Shown in pieces: positions 61,151 to 64,000 of a DNA stretch of 64,000 bases. Under the pieces are notes generated by a model that saw only the letters and a list, made by a program, of their open reading frames with translations, had not been told where the DNA came from and did no database searches. Origin of the DNA: Methylococcales bacterium (GTDB lineage Bacteria; Pseudomonadota; Gammaproteobacteria; Methylococcales; Methylomonadaceae); assembly GCA_030753675.1 (NCBI GenBank), contig JASMBU010000002.1, positions 1 to 64,000 of the forward strand, written 5' to 3'. The position numbers were made by a program, and so were the translations under genes. How positions within the stretch are numbered: the first letter of the stretch is position 1; the number at the start of each line of letters is the position of its first letter.

Positions 61151-62140
61151 ATGAAAACCCCAGTCAACATTGCAATTACAGGTGCAGCAGGCAGAATTAG
61201 TTACGCACTTATTTATCGTATTGTCGCAGGTGAATTGTTAGGCCCAGAGCAACCCATTAATTTGCATTTACTGGAGGTGACTTCAGAATTGTCAGTATTA
61301 AAGGGTATTGTCATGGAGTTGAACGATTGTATTTTCCCTTTGCTCAATAAGATTATTGTGACAGACCAGCCTGATGTTGCTTTTAATCAAGTGGATTATG
61401 TTTTTATGTTGGGGGCAAAACCGCGTGTCCTTGGGATGGAACGGCATGATTTGTTGCATGCAAATGCAGAGATTTTTGTTTTGCATGGGCGTGCATTGGG
61501 TGAGGTGGCTAGTCGAAATGTCAAGGTTTTAGTCGCGGGTAACCCATCAAATACCAATACTCTGATTGCGTTAGAGAGTGCTCATGGTTTAGGGGCTGAG
61601 AATTTTACGGCGCTGATTTATTTGGATTTTCACCGAGCCATTGGGCTTTTAGCCGAGCAAGCGGGTGTTCATCCAAATTATGTTAAGGATATTGTGATTT
61701 GGGGTAATCATTCAGCAACACAATACCCTGATATCCATCATGCTCAGATTAAAGGCTCGCCGGCGTTGGATTGTGTTGACTATAATTGGTTTGTTGAGGA
61801 GTTTATCCCTATTGTTCAGCAGCGAGGCGGGGCGATTATTGAAGCCCTTGGACATTCAAGTGTGGCTTCTGCAGCCTATGCCGCTGTCTGTCAAATGAAG
61901 GATTGGATCGTTGATACTCGGTCTGAAGGGTGGATCAATATGGCGGTCTTATCAGACGGGAGTTATGGTATTGAACCTGGGTTGATTTATTCTTACCCTG
62001 TGCGAGTTGTAAACGGGAACATTGAGATTGTGCGAGGGCTTGATCTCAGTGAGTTTAGTATTGGAAAAATGAAAGAAACAGAGTTGGAGTTAAAAGCAGA
62101 ACGCGATGCTGTTAAGCATTTGTTGCCCAGTAGTGATTAG
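61151..62140 (+). CDS. mdh: Malate dehydrogenase (divergent, cytosolic type)
   Basis: This 329-residue protein has the fold and length of cytosolic-type MDH, which interconverts malate and oxaloacetate. The substrate arginines are seen in AKPRVLGMERHDLL, the proton-relay Asp159 and substrate Arg162 in YLDFHRAIG, and the catalytic His in WGNHSATQYPD. The acidic residue in LLEVTSE after strand 2 favours NAD over NADP. Departures from the usual sequences are LDFHRA for LDHNRA, GAAGRIS for GAAGQIG, and LHGRALGE for QGKALNE. In the serine cycle it reduces oxaloacetate to malate. It is transcribed opposite to its C1 neighbours. Confidence 0.93.
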   Translation: MKTPVNIAITGAAGRISYALIYRIVAGELLGPEQPINLHLLEVTSELSVLKGIVMELNDCIFPLLNKIIVTDQPDVAFNQVDYVFMLGAKPRVLGMERHDLLHANAEIFVLHGRALGEVASRNVKVLVAGNPSNTNTLIALESAHGLGAENFTALIYLDFHRAIGLLAEQAGVHPNYVKDIVIWGNHSATQYPDIHHAQIKGSPALDCVDYNWFVEEFIPIVQQRGGAIIEALGHSSVASAAYAAVCQMKDWIVDTRSEGWINMAVLSDGSYGIEPGLIYSYPVRVVNGNIEIVRGLDLSEFSIGKMKETELELKAERDAVKHLLPSSD

Positions 62141-62160
62141 TTTAGCGACGGGTTGTTTGG

Positions 62161-63132
62161 TTAGCGAATGATGTCTCGAGGGGTCTGTCCTGAAAAGAAT
62201 TCTTTAATGTTTTCAATAACGCGAAGGCCCATGGCATTTCGGGTTTCTTCGGTAGCACTCCCTAAGTGTGGAAGTAAGGTGACATTGTTGAGGCCTAGGA
62301 GTTCAGGGTCTATTGCGGGTTCATTTTCAAAAACATCTAGTCCAGCACCGGCAAACCAGTTGTTTGAAAGTGCTGTGATTAAAGCCTTAGTATCAATAAC
62401 ACTGCCACGTGCCGTGTTAATCAGATGGGCTTTAGGGTGTAGAAGTTTTAACCGATCTTCATTTATGAGGTGATGGTTTTGAGGTGAGCCCGGGCAGTGG
62501 ATTGAGATAAAGTCTGCAGTTTCTAGCACGGCATCGATTGAGTTGCAGTTCTGTGCTTTAACGGGTTGTGTTAGGTTTAACGGTACTGGGCTGGTGTTGT
62601 AGAAAATGATTTTCATATTAAAGCCAAAATGTGCCTTGTAAGCGGTCGCTTGAGCAATGCGCCCGAAACCAATAAGTCCTAATGTTTTTCCAGTCACCTT
62701 TTGCCCTAGCATTTGGGTAGGGTGCCAGCCGTGCCATTTTTTTTGACGGATTAGGCGATCTCCTTCGGTACCGCGCCGAGCAGACATCAGTATTAACATC
62801 ATTGTTATATCGGCGGTGCAGTCCGTTAAGATATCCGGTGTATTGGTAACGCAAATGCCCTGATCTTGGGCGCTTTGGATATCAATATGATTAAAGCCGA
62901 CACCGAAATTACCAATGATTTTAGTGCGGATTGGTGTGGTTTTAAAAATAGCGGTGGATAATGGGTCGGTAACGGTCGAGAGGATGGCGTCGAAATGGCT
63001 TAAGGCATCTTTAAGCGCTTTAGGCGTTAAGGGGTGGTCCTGATGGTTGAGCGTGCTGTCAAATTCTTTTGTAAGGATTTCTTCAATTGCATAAGGCCAT
63101 TTGCGGGTGACCAGAATCTTGGGTCTTTGCAT
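62161..63132 (-). CDS. hprA: Hydroxypyruvate/glyoxylate reductase (D-2-hydroxyacid dehydrogenase family)
   Basis: The 323-residue protein reduces hydroxypyruvate to D-glycerate in the serine cycle. Family features include GVGFNHID, the nucleotide loop LGLIGFGRIAQATA, the substrate Arg in NTARGSVIDTKAL, the Glu in DVFENEP and the His in LLPHLGSATEETR. It lies 106 bp after the aminotransferase gene that makes its substrate. Within the family, glyoxylate reductase activity is also likely. Confidence 0.92.
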   Translation of the reverse strand: MQRPKILVTRKWPYAIEEILTKEFDSTLNHQDHPLTPKALKDALSHFDAILSTVTDPLSTAIFKTTPIRTKIIGNFGVGFNHIDIQSAQDQGICVTNTPDILTDCTADITMMLILMSARRGTEGDRLIRQKKWHGWHPTQMLGQKVTGKTLGLIGFGRIAQATAYKAHFGFNMKIIFYNTSPVPLNLTQPVKAQNCNSIDAVLETADFISIHCPGSPQNHHLINEDRLKLLHPKAHLINTARGSVIDTKALITALSNNWFAGAGLDVFENEPAIDPELLGLNNVTLLPHLGSATEETRNAMGLRVIENIKEFFSGQTPRDIIR

Positions 63133-63191
63133 GGTTAACTACCAGTTGCAAGTAATAGTTGGTAGTTTAGCAGATAATAAGCTCTAAAGAC

Positions 63192-63227
63192 CCGTGGATA
63201 AACAGCCTCTTTGCTGTTTATCCACGG
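63192..63227. terminator. Perfect hairpin between sga and hprA
   Basis: A 15-bp perfect stem (63192-63206 with 63213-63227, six-base loop CTCTTT) follows the sga stop. On the minus strand the tail GTCTTTAGAG gives only a short U-run. Its core GATAAACAG...CTGTTTATC is shared with the hairpin at 11819-11867. It may weaken read-through from sga to hprA. Confidence 0.65.
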
Positions 63228-63238
63228 ATTATGCGCGT

Positions 63239-64000
63239 TTAGTTGGCAGTGGCGCGGTAATATTCAATAGCTGCAGCCACACCACTTCCGGGTGTTATGT
63301 CAAAGCCATTGTCAAGTAATGCCATTTCTACGCCGGCGATGGCGCCCAGCATGGAAACGTCATTCATGTTGCCCATATGGCCAATTCTGAAAACTTTTCC
63401 CGCAACTTCGGTCAGTCCGCCGCCCAGTGATATGTTGTATTTATGGTAGGCAGTAGCAATAACGTCACGGGCATCTTTGTCTTCAGGAACGACAACAGCG
63501 GAAACGGTATTGGATTCGAAACCGGGTTGGGCACAGAGCGATAAACCCCAAGCAGCAATGGCTTTTCGGGTGCCTTCAGCAAGACGATGGTGTCGTGCAA
63601 AAACATTTTCAAGGCCTTCTTCCAGTAATAAATCTATCGCCTTGCGGAGGCCATGTAAGATTGGGGTAGAGGGGGTGTAGGGCGTATAACCGTCTTTATT
63701 CGTGTTGATGTGGTCTTTTAAGTCTAAAAAGCAGCGAGGGTACGTGTTGGTGCCGCAGGCAGCCATAGCTTTTTGGCTAAAAGCAAGAAAAGCCCCGCCA
63801 GCAGGTAGCATAAAGCCTTTTTGTGAGCCACTAATTGCGCCGTCAACGCCCCACTCATCCATTCTAAAATCAAGACTTGCAATTGAGCTGACGCCGTCAA
63901 CAAACAATAGCGCGGGATGTTGGGCTGCATTTATGGCTAGACGAACGCCGCCGATATCGGAAGTAACGCCGGTTGATGTTTCGTTGTGGGTTGCTAAAAC
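63239..64000 (-). CDS. sga: Serine-glyoxylate aminotransferase, 5' end beyond the window
   Basis: The leftward frame is open to the window edge, so the N-terminal part is missing (about 253 residues seen of a family length near 390-400). The enzyme is a class V PLP aminotransferase that converts serine and glyoxylate to hydroxypyruvate and glycine. Seen are VLATHNETSTGVTSD, FVDGVSSIASLDFRMDEWGV and the PLP lysine in ISGSQKGFMLPAG, with GHMGNMNDVSMLGAIAGVE near the end. It is upstream of hprA, which uses its product. Confidence 0.95.
   Translation of the reverse strand, partial: VLATHNETSTGVTSDIGGVRLAINAAQHPALLFVDGVSSIASLDFRMDEWGVDGAISGSQKGFMLPAGGAFLAFSQKAMAACGTNTYPRCFLDLKDHINTNKDGYTPYTPSTPILHGLRKAIDLLLEEGLENVFARHHRLAEGTRKAIAAWGLSLCAQPGFESNTVSAVVVPEDKDARDVIATAYHKYNISLGGGLTEVAGKVFRIGHMGNMNDVSMLGAIAGVEMALLDNGFDITPGSGVAAAIEYYRATAN

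Noticed and set aside
63213-63227. DnaA-box-like TTATCCACG inside the sga-hprA hairpin
   Set aside because: It has one mismatch to the consensus, occurs in both arms only because of the palindrome, and no origin-linked genes are nearby.

Overview
The window looks like a chromosomal segment of a moderately AT-rich gammaproteobacterium, most likely a type I (Methylococcales-like) methanotroph or a close methylotrophic relative. Two gene sets support this. One is a hopanoid cluster of the kind found in methanotrophs (single-enzyme squalene synthase, squalene-hopene cyclase, HpnG, HpnN, HpnO, HpnH). The other is a serine-pathway C1 cluster: serine-glyoxylate aminotransferase, hydroxypyruvate reductase, malate dehydrogenase, MtdA, glycerate 2-kinase, serine hydroxymethyltransferase and formate-tetrahydrofolate ligase. 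No methane monooxygenase or methanol dehydrogenase lies in the window, so methanotrophy is inferred. No prophage, insertion sequence, CRISPR array or rRNA operon was seen.

Layout. 1-8.5 kb: the 3' end of a crotonase gene meets a truncated dxs stop-to-stop, followed by the leftward hopanoid operon sqs-shc-hpnG-hpnN-hpnO-dxs'. 9-11.8 kb: rightward hpnH-mlaC/hpnM-mlaA, closed by a long hairpin. 11.9-13.1 kb: an orphan PuuD-like membrane protein and tRNA-Phe. 13.3-19.6 kb: hslVU, ubiE-ubiJ-ubiB, pgk. 19.6-26 kb: rpoZ-spoT-ridA-recG, then ubiC-ubiA. 26-27.7 kb: small membrane ORFs and a frameshifted quinone oxidoreductase. 27.8-35.7 kb: cvfB-like, rbgA-like, rpoH behind a perfect CIRCE operator, a MORN-repeat lipoprotein with a degenerate trypsin-like domain, a family 5 uracil-DNA glycosylase, uvrC and pgsA. 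35.7-41.8 kb: gltBD (leftward). 42.2-49.5 kb: a ubiF-like hydroxylase, tgt-yajC-secD-secF, ndk-rlmN. 49.6-55.6 kb: a doubly broken pilW/pilF, then hisS-yfgM-like-bamB-der-tpx. 55.6-64 kb: the serine-cycle genes.

How the genes work together. The sqs to dxs' cluster and hpnH-mlaC-mlaA together cover squalene formation, cyclisation, C35 side-chain addition and processing, and probable lipid traffic to the outer membrane. The ubi genes give most of a ubiquinone pathway, scattered over three loci. The C1 genes would convert formate and formaldehyde-level carbon through serine, hydroxypyruvate and glycerate to 2-phosphoglycerate, and would also feed malate/oxaloacetate chemistry.

Most notable: (1) a consensus CIRCE operator 33 bp upstream of rpoH; (2) a MORN lipoprotein whose protease-like domain seems to lack all three catalytic residues and which sits behind two dyads; (3) three broken genes (dxs, a PIG3-type oxidoreductase, pilW/pilF) in otherwise compact DNA, meaning genome erosion, assembly/sequencing faults, or both; (4) two long intergenic hairpins sharing the same core; (5) an MlaA with an acidic, internally repeated tail. 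I saw no clearly new multi-gene system; the rest is recognisable housekeeping or methylotroph metabolism.
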